From: Rhyacophila brunnea
Lineage: Eukaryota > Arthropoda > Insecta > Trichoptera > Rhyacophilidae
Direction: 5' to 3'
Length of the DNA stretch: 64,000 nucleotides
NCBI GenBank assembly: GCA_022495005.1
Contig: JAGYXB010000830.1
Coordinates: forward strand, 62,001 to 126,000
Shown here: positions 11,229 through 21,513 of the stretch, one piece after another
Layout of the letters: each line of letters opens with the position of its first letter
Position numbering within the stretch: the first letter of the stretch is position 1
Program-made: the position numbers and the translations under genes
The notes under the pieces: generated by a model
What the model was told of the DNA's origin: nothing
Seen by the model: only the letters and a program-made list of their open reading frames with translations
Databases searched by the model: none

Positions 11229-11545
11229 TATTTCTCAGAAATTCTTTTAAATTAGGTATGTTCAATAAAAATAATGTTACATTATTAAATATTGTGAATT
11301 ATTCGTTGAATAAAAAAAATAGTTGATTATTTATCTTTGCCACTTTGAGTTACCTGATTTTTGCTTTGTTACGTTGTGCTCTATTCATTTTGACACGTCA
11401 CTCACTAATGTACTGTTTTCGGACACTTTTCAGTTACTAAATCATTTAGTGGCAACTAAATCACTCGCTACTCGACTAAACTACCCGACTAATCTGAACC
11501 GGCCTTTAGTGAGTGTCTTCTTAGAAGAGTTTCACTTTACAATAG

Positions 11546-11720
11546 TTGGTGGCGCTTTTCGCAAGTGGACTGTATAATTTTGAAGATGATGTGGAGTCCG
11601 GATCTAAGGGTGGGGACGATTTAACAGAATGCCAGACACTGACCTTTATGATAATTTATGATGGCTCCATGGTCTGGTTGCACTGTCACTCGCGTGGTAT
11701 TGTTTGTTTTAGGTCACCCG
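11546..11720 (+). repeat. Dispersed repeat X, copy 1
   Basis: Shares GTGGCGCTTTT, AGTGGACTGTA, a GGATCT..GGGTGGGG patch and GCCAGACACTGACCTTTAT with 19605-19745, and more loosely with 37115-37230 and 50590-50720. Ends undefined, no coding frame. Confidence 0.6.
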
Positions 11721-12179
11721 GTGCGCGGCACTTGATGATACACAGTTTATGGATGATAATGATATATGCAGGATGATAGCCGGTATCACGACTTGCCAGG
11801 TATTCAGAAGTATCCGACGGTCATACTATATCAAGCTGACAAACTACTTCTGAATCAGTCTGTATTATTGAGTCAATCACTAAGCGACGGAAAGCTATTA
11901 GAAACCCGCACGCGTCCGCTGTGTTGATCTAACTGGATGTATCTTGCATTTTATGCTCGAATTATGATCGTAACTCCGCACTTGCCTGGTCATGTGACAA
12001 TACCAAGTTATTTGGAGGTGGGCGGGGAATAAGGAATAAATGCGAATAAAAATGGCTCAACCAAAAGTTTAATTCAAATTAAGCTAGAAAATAGGGTTGA
12101 AGGGTGAAATATCCAATATTTTATAATACGCCGTTGATGATATAACTTACTATAGAAGGTTACGAAGATGACCTTCAGG
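11721..12179. other. Unannotated stretch
   Basis: No exon or repeat boundary recognised between repeat X and the hAT-like element. Confidence 0.3.
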
Positions 12180-12309
12180 CAGTGGCGTCTCTAGGTAAAG
12201 TGCCGCCCTTAAGTAGACATAGAATACCGTCCCCTTTTATGTTTAGTTTTAAATTGTTCGTAAATTCGTTGGATACCAACTTACATAATTTATTATTTAT
12301 TTTCAGCCA

Positions 12310-12885
12310 TATTAAACGTTTATTCGTAAAACATTTCACCGTGGCACAGTTCGCCGTGCGCTTTCTTGCTGATGATGATGGGATGAGAGATGGCCGTATA
12401 CTATACGGTCTCCAATTTTATTAGATTCAATATGAGCATTAATTCAATTTTCATAGGTGATTTTGGCAAAATTCATGAATTTAAGAATGAAAATCTAACC
12501 TAACCTAACATTATTAACATTATTCAAAATTTGTTTGCTGCTGTCTTCCTGTAAAGTAAACCGACAAGAATCGTGTCTTATTTAGACATGGCATTTTAAC
12601 TCAGTACTATACACCTACGAGGGTCGCGCGGTCTCAGGTTCGAATCCTGGGTCTGGCAAGTACACATATTGTTTTTCAATTTGTGTATGAGCCAGAGTAT
12701 GGACCTAATTGGTTGAGCAAGTGTTGAGGCCCATATGATCCTATTAGGATCGAACATGGTCGGAAAAAAAAACTATACGTCCCAAAGAGGTTGAACGGTC
12801 TTTAATATACGGCCATATATTTCCGATACAACATTTCACGGTGAAGTGTAATACGGCGAACTGCATACGTACAAGTTTCCGCGCA
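12310..12885 (-). repeat. T-family element, copy 4, split by a SINE
   Basis: Reverse orientation relative to copy 1. Blocks: AAACATTTCACCGTGGCACA, TATACTATACGG, TTTTGGCAAAATTCATGAAT, CTAACCTAACCTAAC, then CCCAAAGAGGTTGAACGGTC and CGTACAAGTTTCC. The left half (to 12612) and right half (from 12772) are separated by SINE S1a. Confidence 0.7.
12613..12771 (+). mobile_element. tRNA-derived SINE S1a, with deleted head
   Basis: Flanked by ACTATAC on both sides (12606-12612 and 12772-12778) and ending in an A-rich tail. Contains the B-box GGTTCGAATCC, the body TTTTTCAATTTGTGTATGAG and the tail CATATGATCCTATTAGGATC. Compared with the full copy at 62700, the segment from the anticodon arm to before the B-box (about 30 bp) is missing, as is part of the body. 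Confidence 0.8.
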
Positions 12886-13032
12886 CAATCTTAAACATCA
12901 TCAACTGAGGATTAGAGCATTTCCACGAAACCTATTCTCAAAAAGTGGTAGTTTTAGGTATGTAGAAGTCTCTGGCACTTACGGAGGCACCCAGTGTGAA
13001 AAAAATGCAATAAACTGCCATTTACTATAGGT

Positions 13033-13270
13033 ATATTAGAGCATACCCTTCATAACTTTCCACTACCGACTCTAGGATGAAAATGATGTAATATTTATTC
13101 TAAAAATACTGGTTTTTACATATATTATCTATTTATTTAATTACCCGTAATTATAAGGAATCTACATATTATATTAATAAAAGTGAATATTTTTTGATCT
13201 AATTTTATGCGAGGTAATCAGCGAAAGAGGCGTATCAGTGTAGTAAAAAGTGCAACGTTTACGTTTCTCG
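13033..13270 (-). repeat. GAGYATAC MITE, partial copy
   Basis: Starts AGAGCATACCCTTCATAACT and includes TAGGATGAAAATGATGTAAT and GCGAGGTAATCAGCGAAAGA. The same sequence, inverted and with its other end, is at 31110-31566. No coding frame. Right end truncated. Confidence 0.6.
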
Positions 13271-13620
13271 ACGTCTTGGTATATAACAAATTCTTTCACG
13301 GCGCCCTAAAAAAATTAAGAGTGTTGTCAGGTTTCCTTTCCATTTTTACTCAGGAAATTTAAGAAATTCCACTCCAGATTAAAGTCGAGAGCTATTTTTT
13401 AGCCAGCAATTCAATTCCGACCTCTAATTTAAGCTCCATTCAATCAGTTTCCTCTTTAAATATCGCCGTTGAATTATTTTTATTAACATATGCAATTTTT
13501 AACATATCGCCATTAGTTTTTTTTCGAATAGTGCGCGGTGCCCCTGGAAATTGTTTAAGGCGCCCCAGGGCATTGAGGCACATAGTTTTAATATCACTGC
13601 CTTACACCACTGCACCTCTC

Positions 13621-13813
13621 GGTACAGTTCTGTTATGAGGAATACAGCGGAAAATACATTTTGAAAATACCTGATATACTGGATTATTTGTTAGGTTAAC
13701 CTAACCTAACCCAACCTAACCTAACCTAAACTAACCAAAACTAACAAATGCTCCAGTATATCGGGTATTTTCAAAATGTGTTTTCCGCTGTATTCTTCAT
13801 AACCGAACTGTAC
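13621..13813. repeat. Fold-back T element with TTAGG loop (copy 5)
   Basis: Two arms of about 74 bp form a near-perfect palindrome. The left arm starts GGTACAGTTCTGTTATGAGG and the right arm ends CATAACCGAACTGTACC. The arms include GAATACAGCGGAAAA and GATATACTGGAT. The 46-bp loop is almost entirely CTAAC/CCTAA repeats. It is the clearest fold-back member of the T family. Confidence 0.8.
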
Positions 13814-14527
13814 CCACCTCTCTTGTCTGTGTTAACTTTTAGAGTGAGATAGACCGTTTTGACAGTTTAAACGGCTAGGTAACTTATTATAAACAATTAT
13901 AATACCTAAATACATAAATATGATAAACTACCCTCGATAGCCGCCGATAGCAGCCATGTTTATAAAATAAATGGGCTGAATCCCAAAGTGGTGACCCCGA
14001 CGTAATACATCGGAGGAGAGTCCAATACTTGAATCCCAAACTTTTATCTTCGAAACATTTGTCTTTAAACCTTCTTTGGTGAGAAGTATTTGTATGTATG
14101 TATTTCTTTAGATAATATAGGTAAGCAGCTGCCCATGCTTCATATAATTTATATTACGAGTCCGCTAATATTCGTAGCAATACAGTGTAAAATTATTGTT
14201 TGTATCACGGTTTTATCACAATACAGAGAAATAGTGCATACTGCATTTTTCTGAGCACTATCTTAAAAGTGGTTATCAGTGTTATCACGTTATCATTATC
14301 GTTAGTTATCTTTATGAATCTCAGTAGATTATTATTATAAAGTTAGAAGTGTTGATATCTAGATTTATCTGGATTAGTCACTACAATCCAGATTTAGTCA
14401 TATCCATTGTTAATTGGAAAGTTATGTTGTTGCAAATCTTTTGAAAGATGCTGGTGAAAATTGAGTGACAATTACTACAAATCAGTCTGTTGACAATGAG
14501 ATATGAGTTGAAAAAGAAGCAACAATA
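13814..14527. other. Unannotated stretch
   Basis: AT-rich sequence with no recognised exon or element. Moderate-GC patches near 13980-14030 have no clear frame. Confidence 0.3.
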
Positions 14528-14938
14528 ATATCGACGTGTTTAGGAAAAAGGGCGTAACCCTCGATTTTTCGAAAAGTTCTTTAATTAGATATTAACAAAA
14601 TATACAACTAAATACACGTTATGTAAAAAGGAAGTAAGCCGCAATTGCCGATTTATTATCTAAATTCAGGTTATCATCGAGCTTTAATTAAATTTTAATT
14701 TAAGGAAAAAAGCATTTACCCTCAATTTTATTGATTTTTCTGTAATAAATTCTTTAATTATTAGTAGATCGAAGAGATATTACACTAAATCATCAATCAT
14801 CATGCACCCAATGTCTGTGCCTATTTTTTTTAAAATTACGAGTATATTGCACCAAAATCATTCAAAAAACGTTTTTTGCCTCTCCTGTAAAACTTGTTCT
14901 GTGTGGGTTACGCCCCTTTTCCTAAACACGGTCGATAT
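14528..14938. mobile_element. 411-bp MITE, ATATCGACSGTGTTTAGGAAAA ends
   Basis: Left ATATCGACGTGTTTAGGAAA continues as AAGGGCGTAACCC. The right end inverted reads ATATCGACCGTGTTTAGGAA then AAGGGGCGTAACCC. The roughly 33-bp terminal repeats differ by one indel and one or two substitutions. AT-rich inside, no coding frame. Superfamily unknown. Confidence 0.7.
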
Positions 14939-14997
14939 GGTAAAATTTAGAATAATTGGCGATACATTAATAAAAAGTATAAGTAGGTACCTAAGGT

Positions 14998-15185
14998 ACA
15001 AGTCGCTTTAAGGGAAGCCAGGCGGGAACTGCGCCAAATTTCATAGCCGATTTTAGCAAAATTCATGAATTGAAGAATGAAAACCTAACCTAACCTAACT
15101 TAACATAACCGAACCTAACAAATAATCCAGTATATTGGCTATTTTAAAAATTTGTTTGCCGCTGGCTTCCCTTAAAACGACAAGA
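14998..15185 (-). repeat. T-family element, copy 6, with TIRs
   Basis: Left end GTCGCTTTAAGGGAAGCCAG is inverted with one mismatch at the right end (CTGGCTTCCCTTAAAACGAC). The inside has AATTCATGAATTGAAGAATG, CCTAACCTAACCTAACTTAA and AATAATCCAGTATATTGGCT. Its AACTTAACATAACCG is the empty-site counterpart of a TTAA insertion at 59399. Confidence 0.75.
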
Positions 15186-15189
15186 ACCG

Positions 15190-15600
15190 TACCTACTTAT
15201 AATATTAATACTATCTACCGAGAGTACTTGATGGAATTTGAATTTAAATCTATTAGAATACTATACATACTTTATTGGATTACCTCAGAAACATACCAAT
15301 TAGAAAAAAAACTTTTTTTAGTAAAAACATATTATTAACTATTTACTGGTAAATTTCGCCTTAATTAGATAGGACACTATAGGCTCAATTGATATTTTTG
15401 AGATTATAAAATTCGAGAAAAAAAAACACATTTTATTTATTCCGTGAGCAGGAATATTTATTAGAAAATTAATATTATCGACCGAGGGTACTTGATGGAA
15501 TTTTAATTTAAATTCTAATGGTTTAAGTTTTGTACTATTCCATTTGAGGCGTTTTTTGCGACCCGGCATCTTCATACAGTATGCTAGGCTTTAGGAAAGT
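15190..15600 (-). mobile_element. Retroelement debris with a decayed hammerhead-like motif
   Basis: Minus-strand 15585-15541 reads GAAGATGCCGGGTCGCAAAA, the sequence found at 26201-26232 with the stem II region deleted. TACTTGATGGAATTT with flanking TTTAAATT occurs twice (near 15225 and 15490) and again loosely near 16640. A Penelope-like origin is inferred only from the motif. Confidence 0.45.
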
Positions 15601-15779
15601 ATAACAATAATTAAACATTACGTAGAAACTAACAGGCAATATTTTCCTCCATATAATTTTTTAAAATTATTTTATTGTTCACCATGCTCTATCTTTTTCG
15701 TACAAGGTGGTCCATTGATAGATAATTTACAATATATTCGCATTGCGGTTATGATATTTAAAAAATGCTCGATTACAGT

Positions 15780-16165
15780 TTTTATGTGAAGTGTCCTTGC
15801 AGTTAATTGTATTTCTCCATCATTCTCCATTTAATTTTCTTTATGGCCAGAATTAGATATTTTGTGTAGTGTTATTGTCTTATTTTGTTGTTAAGTATTT
15901 CGTGAGGTATTTCGATTTTGTAATTATGTAGTGTACACAGATCTCCGAGAGCATTTTATAATATTGGGCAGTCGTTGATGACATGCCACACTGTTTCAGA
16001 CGTGTTGTAGTTTTCACATGGACAGCAGTCATCATCCCTTAATTCAAATATTTTAAGAATGGCTACCCGTGTTCAGTAGCCTGTTATTATCTGTGTGATC
16101 TTTTTATGTTCCTATAAAGAGTCGTGGCAGATATAATGTTGAAATAAATTTCGGCGTTATAGGTC
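15780..16165 (-). pseudogene. LINE ORF2 C-terminus with CPC-H-C knuckle
   Basis: Minus-strand frame reads KITQIITGY, a TGA, then TRVAILKIFELRDDDCCPCE and, after NYN, TSETVWHVINDCPIL. RNase H-containing LINEs (I/Jockey/R1 groups) end with this TGHG...CPCG...H...C arrangement, so this is a dead fragment of such an element. Distinct from the two R1-like groups elsewhere in the window. Confidence 0.65.
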
Positions 16166-16237
16166 AATTGTGTCATTGTTTTTGTGTAACTTTTGAAGAT
16201 CTTATGTCTGTTGTGGCTTGTTTAGTGTATTGACCAT

Positions 16238-16620
16238 ACATCATTAGCGAGGGTTAATCCACTACTGAATGAAGGCCTCCCCTAGCTTGTTCCACTCTTC
16301 TCCGTCTCCAGTTCTTTCTACCACGTACATCCACTGAACTTTATGAGTTAATTTATTTTATCCAACGGGTATTATGGGTAGGAAGCTTGAGTACCACTGT
16401 AAGACGGTATTTGTCTATCAGTTGTCCACTCACCGTGCGACATGCACAGCCCATTGCTATTTCATCTGCTTAGTGACTTTTATCACATCGCGTTCTCTTG
16501 TCTGCTTCATTATCCATTGGATTCTTTTTTTAAATTATTGTTTCGCATGTATACTTTCAGATTGGATAAAGCGATGGACTAGTAGGGAAGGTCAGCTGGT
16601 GGTTGAATATTGAAAGACTC
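16238..16620 (-). pseudogene. RTE-clade LINE 3' fragment (copy c)
   Basis: The plus strand shows the reverse of the RTE end: GGGTTAATCCACTACTGAAT, GAAGGCCTCCCCTAGCTTGT, then blocks aligning with 7400-7700 of copy b. Heavily mutated, with no intact frame. Confidence 0.7.
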
Positions 16621-16965
16621 GGCATCTGTGCCATCAATTTAAATTAAAATTCAATTAAGTACCCTCGGTCAATTAATTTAATTAATTAAGTAAGTTTGCT
16701 AATATTAAATAATCTTGATTTCGGACGAAAACTCGTGAATTGATCGCGGCTTGGTGAGGTATGGCACTTGATTAATTAGTACATTGGCCGGAAATAAATG
16801 AATGTAGGTTCTAGTTCCGGTCTGAACCTTTAGAGGTAAGATGAATACGGATGTTTTTTTTTTGAAGTTATGCTTCTTTTGGCGCGTTTGGGAAATCAGA
16901 TCTGAGTGTATTTTTGGCATGTGACATGTAACACATAATTTATTTTTTCACACGAAAAAAACGCA
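16621..16965. other. Unannotated stretch
   Basis: A short ATTCAATTAAGTACCCTCGG near 16650 resembles the repeat at 15480. Nothing else recognised. Confidence 0.3.
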
Positions 16966-17406
16966 CTCGCTTGGATTCGAACCACCGACTGTTAGGTTAT
17001 CAGCCGAACGCACTACCTTTACACCACGGTATGGAACTGCAATCGTGACGATTATACAGTATAACATTATAGTTTAGAATTGTTCCATTGCCTAGGCAGC
17101 GAATTTATTATTGTCGGCCATTTGAAATTCCTTACGTAAACAAACGATTAAATGTCAGAGTGACAGTTGTTACTTTAAAAATAAAAACAACGAGAAACCA
17201 TTATATAATTTAGTAATATAAGTTAAAGAGTACAGACCAAAGAGTAAACCAACGGCATTCCAATAAGCGGTCCTTTTTCTTGAGTGTGTAATTTAACAAG
17301 ATAATTAAGAGCTAGTCAAAGAATCTAGTTTATCACAAGTTTTGTTTTTGTTTTGTTACGCCAAAGAAGTATAACTTCTAACGCGCGTACATAAGTACAC
17401 ACACCG
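16966..17406 (-). repeat. R element, copy 1, with tRNA-Ile-like head
   Basis: About 440 bp repeated at 22158-22613. On the minus strand it ends in a tRNA-like part: A-box TGGTGTAAAGGTAG, anticodon arm with loop CTGATAA (anticodon GAT, Ile-like), B-box GGTTCGAATCC. The acceptor and T stems are not intact, so it is not a working tRNA gene. It also contains a stretch matching B units of the 52-kb satellite (TTTTTCTTGAGTGTGTAATT). It lies just upstream of the Dgk 5' region. Confidence 0.7.
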
Positions 17407-17424
17407 ATTTTTTTATCTTGGTGC

Positions 17425-17550
17425 AGTGTAGTATAGAGAGTTGTTACAATGGTCGGAGATGTAAACGAGAAGAACTGAGATACTTGTTTCGAGTGGAATA
17501 ACGGATGTCCTTTATCGAGTGAAGAACTTGTGACTGACTCGATGAGTTGA
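17425..17550 (+). other. Candidate 5' non-coding exon of Dgk
   Basis: The Dgk start codon is only 19 nt after a splice acceptor, so a non-coding exon must lie upstream. This stretch is a plausible choice: single-copy in the window, purine-rich, bounded by TGGTGCAG (acceptor-like or start region) and by GTGAGT at 17551. No transcript evidence. Confidence 0.25.
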
Positions 17551-18307
17551 GTGAGTATTCATAGATTGTCTTTCTTATTTATACTAATGCAGTACCTACA
17601 TATATTACAAGAGATCTTTGTCGTAATTACATATCAAAACAGACCCTACTAATATAGTTATCATTGAAGAAACACTGACAATTATTATTGATCTAATGTT
17701 TTGTTTTAATAACAAAACCTACACATTACAGTTTATCACTAATTTAATGCTGCGTGGTATGATTGCTACAAACCAAAATATTTCCCCCCCTCTAATTTCT
17801 AAATTAAATATTGTGTTATATTCTTACAATGAATGCTACATTCTATAGTCTTGTATATTATTCACAGAATAAGTTAAGTAACATTTAAATGGCTTTAAAA
17901 TATATTATTGAAAAATTTTCATTTCGTTTTCTTCTGTGAGCGACACAATGGTCAGGAAATTAAAAAAAAAACAATTTTATACAAAAATATAATATTAAGT
18001 AATAAAAAGTAATCCCTAGTAAGTATTTAAATGCTTTTTTCATTTGAAACGAGGTAAGGCGTTTAGTATTTACTCTAAGTTTAAAGTATTCTCTTATCAA
18101 ATGATCGTAGATTTCAACTGCTCAACTACAAAACAAGAATTCTCCTTTCTAATTTCATATTCGATTGCTAGTTTGGATTCTGACTGATTTAAGTATTTGA
18201 TAGTAACTTGGAATTTGTTGCAGTGAGAAATATTTTCATAATATTCTGAATATTTTTGTGTTTATTAATTTGCACGCATAATTAAGTGTTATTTTGATTT
18301 TTTTCAG
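17551..18307 (+). other. Probable Dgk 5'UTR intron
   Basis: AT-rich and without repeats recognised elsewhere in the window. Ends in a T-rich tract and TTTTTTCAG at 18307, the acceptor before the first coding exon. Confidence 0.4.
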
Positions 18308-18326
18308 TTGGAGGTATTTGCAAGAG

Positions 18327-18390
18327 ATGGCAGTCAGATGGGATAAGCTTTCGCCAGCGGAATTTCAACAACTACAAGACTTAGCAGCAT
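18327..18390 (+). CDS. Dgk: Diacylglycerol kinase (type I), coding exon 1
   Basis: Exon 18308-18390 (acceptor TTTTCAG, donor GTAAGT). The first ATG at 18327 gives MAVRWDKLSPAEFQQLQDLA then A and a split Tyr codon. Type I diacylglycerol kinases begin with this W-x-x-LSP-x-EF-x-QLQ pattern, the start of the recoverin-homology domain that precedes EF hands, C1 domains and the catalytic domain. The enzyme phosphorylates diacylglycerol to phosphatidic acid at membranes and is calcium-regulated. The exon ends after the first base of Tyr (phase 1), joining exon 2 in frame. The ATG is the first in the exon and matches the family start. Confidence 0.85.
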
Positions 18391-18639
18391 GTAAGTTTAA
18401 AAAAATACTATCATACTTCTATAAATACCTTCTTCAGAATTCTACTACTATAACTCATGCGTAACACAGTGACTCCAAGAGTCATCGCATTTCAATGCAA
18501 AAAACACTGGCTTCTCACTCGGTAGCTCCGGCATACATATTGCCAAAGCCTACTTATCAGAGAGCAATGCAGAGATAATTTTTGCGCATACATTGATGTA
18601 GCCTTTGGCGACTACATTTTGACGTGGCCCATACATACT

Positions 18640-19518
18640 AAGGTAAACGGACAAAACAGAACATGACAAAACAGAACAGTGACAAAACAGAACAGCCATG
18701 GGAAAAATGAAACATTATTTTTTGTGGAATCTATTTAGGTTAGGTTAGGTTTGGCAAGGTTAAGTCATTATTTCGTTGTACCTAGTCACCCAATCATATT
18801 GAACATATTATATTAATTAAGATGACATATCCTAAGCTTGCCGGCAACACCGAGCTAAGTCCCGTTTATTTGAGGCTTTCTAGCGATTAGGAATGCAGAA
18901 GTTAGGTATATAATTTGATTTATTATGGCGGGAATGGGACGACTGGCCTCCGGACAATTGGACGCCGCACTGCCGTAGACACGTGTAGACGAGGTATTTT
19001 AATCAGTTTCTATCTACTACTTAGTAGTTTGAATTCATTTTACTCTTAACATAATGTATTCTTTATCGCGGATTGAGAATTACCATGCCTAAGGCTTTAT
19101 ATTAAATAAAAAACTCTTTTTTCGTTGGAACTTAAACATATGCACGATTAAATCATTGCTTACGTCTGCATATTTACATTCTTACCAACTAGTAAATCAT
19201 AATATAATCATTGAAGTATAAATAATAATATTGAATATTTTTTTTAAAGTACCCATAAGTACCTAACGTCTATTTATTTTCGAATTCCGTGGCGTCCAGT
19301 TGTCCGGTGCCAAATCGTCCTAGACCCATTATGGCGTATTGAAAATCTGTGCTATTAAAAATCTATCAACATACTATAGGACAGATAGGACAATTTCAAT
19401 GTTAAATTTATATTTTTCCTGAAAGGTCATATTTTTATCGTTGTTCTGTTTTGTCATGTTCAGTTTTGTCTTGTTCAGTTTTGTCACTGTTTTGTTTTGT
19501 CATGGAACCGTACCCCAT
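18640..19518. mobile_element. Element with GACAAAACAGAACA end arrays
   Basis: The left end carries three copies of GACAAAACAGAACA (18650-18692). The right end carries inverted, slightly decayed copies (19440-19503: TGTTCTGTTTTGTCATGTTC and relatives). CCCATAC flanks both sides and may be the target duplication. It lies in Dgk intron 1 and contains another nested element. No transposase frame, superfamily unknown. Confidence 0.6.
18935..19328. mobile_element. Z element, copy 1 (GGACAAYTGGRCGCC ends)
   Basis: Left GGGACGACTGGCCTCCGGAC then AATTGGACGCCGCAC. The right end inverted reads TAGGACGATTTGGCACCGGA then CAACTGGACGCCAC. A second copy in opposite orientation is at 29941-30310, with a matching AT-rich inside. 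About 390 bp, no coding frame. Nested in the 18640-19518 element, inside Dgk intron 1. Confidence 0.7.
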
Positions 19519-19604
19519 ACTACACCTTATCAGAAATTAATACATCACAGTAACCTTCCCACGCGCTAAGAGTATGTATTCAGAGAACTTAGAACAATAT
19601 TATA

Positions 19605-19745
19605 ACCATCGGTGGCGCTTTTTTTTAGTGGACTGTAATTTGAAGGTGATGTTTGATTACGGATCTGGAGGGGTGGGGGAGGGGGTTACACAATATGCCA
19701 GACACTGACCTTTTATGTTGAAAAGGCTGGCGCGCGTTGTTAATG
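19605..19745 (+). repeat. Dispersed repeat X, copy 2
   Basis: GGTGGCGCTTTT, AGTGGACTGTAATTTGAAGG and GCCAGACACTGACCTTTTAT match 11546-11680. In Dgk intron 1. Confidence 0.6.
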
Positions 19746-20246
19746 TCAATATTATTCGCAATCACGGTCGTCTCATGACCTGTAACTGCTGTCGCCCTGC
19801 GGCCCTATGTTAGAACTTGCGAGTGCAAGCTTCCCGGTCGACATGACGTCATATGACATCATTGTGACGTACTACCGGAGTGATAATAGCACTCGAGAAA
19901 ATAACGCTACTCAGACAGTGGCGCTATTAATTGACACCATACACATATAGGTGTTTCACCGTATTAATATCTATGGTGAGCACTGTGCGCTGGCCGGCAT
20001 GCCTCGAGCGTGTATTGGCTGACGTCACAATTACGTCATGTCGTCTGGTGCCACACGAGTCGATAGTTAGGAAATCGCGGTGCTGGTTTTACGACAATAA
20101 TAAATAAGGAATTGAGGTAGGCGTGTAAATAAGGAATGACGAACCATAGTAATTATTATAGTTTACTTGGGTATTATAAAAGGAAGGTGGTGACTAGAAA
20201 CATATTATTAAAACTATTGTTTGATTACATTTTTTTTTTGTTCTAG
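19746..20246 (+). other. 3' part of Dgk intron 1
   Basis: Less AT-rich block at 19780-20060 with four TGACGTMA/TGACGTA-like words (near 19844, 19861, 20022 and 20032), otherwise unrecognised. Ends with a T-rich tract and TTCTAG at 20246, the acceptor of exon 2. Confidence 0.4.
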
Positions 20247-20314
20247 ATTCAAGCCGTCAACTTCACCAAGTACTTCAAGAATTCTGCAATGCACGGTGTC
20301 AGAGCCCAGATGGC
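20247..20314 (+). CDS. Dgk: Diacylglycerol kinase (type I), coding exon 2
   Basis: 68 nt between TTTTTGTTCTAG and GTAAGT. The first two bases complete the Tyr codon left open by exon 1, then SSRQLHQVLQEFCNARCQSP and DG. Family members have (Y)STKKL-x-DVLEEF at this point of the recoverin-homology domain, so the match is specific. It ends in phase 0 after Gly. The next family segment (acidic-IDYEG-x-x-x-F-hydrophobic-x-T-F/Y-L) was not seen downstream on this strand, but appears in correct phase on the minus strand at 61198-61271. Confidence 0.85.
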
Positions 20315-20639
20315 GTAAGTTGTAACGAATACATAAATATTATAATTATAGAATTGTTTTAGTAACTATTTTTGTGGAGCAGGGCAGCATTTAAAGATCC
20401 GCCACTGGAGTAAGCAATTGCAATCACTACTCGGGTTCGAAGGCCGGGCGTGCTGTGGAGTTGACTGCACGGCTTATTCAATCACAGTCCAGTGACGGTA
20501 TACCTACTCAGGAGTACTCAGGATCCTCTACGTGGTTTTGATGGTGGAACAAAATCAACCGTTAGGTTTATTTACTCATTATTTAATATACATGAGGGTT
20601 TAGGGGAAGTTCAATCCTCGGGTCCTACCGAAATGATAT
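20315..20639 (+). other. Intron sequence after Dgk exon 2
   Basis: Contains a B-box-like GGGTTCGAAGGCCGG near 20433 but no other tRNA-like part. No exon recognised. Confidence 0.3.
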
Positions 20640-20900
20640 TCTTATAATAAAATTGGTATATTTTAATAAATTAAACATTACAAATTATAAATTCAAGACG
20701 TTCGCGGCATAACCATTAAAATAGGCATTGTAGCAAACAGTGCCAAAAAATCTGCGAATCGCCCATGGTGCCACAGTAACATGATTTCAGTATTCACTGA
20801 GTGAGCTGAGTGTACCATACCACAATAAGAATTATTATAGCAATGTCCAGCTAAACTTATCTTCACACAAGCGGAATATTATGTCAATATCTAAATTTTT
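20640..20900 (-). repeat. LINE tail fragment, copy 1
   Basis: Matches the tail at 38300-38560: a TTACAAATTATAA..TTCAAGACGTTC block and a TCCAGCTAAACTTATCTTC..GCGGAATAT block appear in the same order. At 38.5 kb the minus strand of this block encodes a LINE-type C-terminus. Here it is decayed. Confidence 0.55.
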
Positions 20901-21029
20901 TTGACACTTATTTCCCTCCCAATTTCATATTAAGTCACTGTCACACGTACCGGCAATTGATTACCAATTGCAGTCACGGTTTTTAGAGTAGTATAGTGAG
21001 TGTTTTAGCGATGGATGTTATGTTTTAAG

Positions 21030-21513
21030 CAGTGGCGAAGGGTGGAGGCAGGCTGTTAAAATTAGACATAAATAGTACACACTAAACTTTGGCAGTCATA
21101 CTTATTTGTCTCTATTGAACTAAGAATACAATTTGTAGATGGTGCTGGTTTTCAGTAATATTTTTTTGATTTCGTTGAATTAAGAATACGTATTGGTTAG
21201 TTTTGTAAAATACACTAAGCCCTGTCTACCCAAACCGTAATCGATAAAAAATATTCTATCTATAAAATATCCATAAGTATGTATGGTGTAATGGCTTAAT
21301 TTTACATATTTTATAGCTACACGAATATTTTTTGACTATTTATTGTCTACTATGTTTTGGATAAGGTAGGGTTTAATTGAATTTTAAAAAACAACAAACA
21401 CAATTTACACATTGTAGTCTTAGTTCAATGAAAATAAATATGTTTGACTGACAAAACTTAGTGTGCATTATTTATGTCTGACCTTAACAGAAGACCTCCA
21501 CCATTCGCCATTG
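21030..21513. mobile_element. hAT-type MITE 'B', full length
   Basis: 484 bp from CAGTGGCGAAGGGTGGAGGC to ACCTCCACCATTCGCCATTG, with long imperfect inverted arms (AGTACACACTAAACTTTGGC and its reverse near 21455). Flanked by 8-bp duplications GTTTTAAG (21022-21029) and GTTTTTAG (21514-21521). The CAGTG ends and 8-bp sites are the hAT pattern. No transposase. Confidence 0.85.

Larger units (their letters stand above)
7131..11507. mobile_element. TIR-bounded block (GGCCGGTTCAGATTAGTCG)
   Basis: AAAGGCCGGTTCAGATTAGT at 7131 is repeated exactly inverted at 11488-11507. Both ends also carry subterminal copies of TTTAGTCGAGTA-like words (7195-7330 and 11440-11490). This looks like a large DNA transposon or MITE whose inside was later filled by an RTE and a smaller MITE. 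No transposase frame was found and no target duplication is obvious, so the superfamily is left open. Confidence 0.6.
12180..13599. mobile_element. CAGTG-ended hAT-like element with nested repeats
   Basis: Left end CAGTGGCGTCTCTAGGTAAA then GTGCCGCCC. The right end inverted reads CAGTGATATTAAAACT, followed inward by GCCCTGGGGCGCC. The left end matches 62544-62575 (CAGTGATGTCCCTAGACAAA then ATGCCGCCC). Inside are T-family copy 4 with a SINE, and a GAGYATAC MITE piece. Flanks share only CCTT, so no target duplication is claimed. Confidence 0.5.

Noticed and set aside
13695..13740. True telomere or chromosome end
   Set aside because: The CCTAA run is short, degenerate and locked inside palindromic repeats with unique sequence on both sides.
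16966..17050. Functional tRNA-Ile gene
   Set aside because: A- and B-boxes and the GAT loop are present, but T-stem and acceptor pairing fail and the unit is part of a dispersed repeat.
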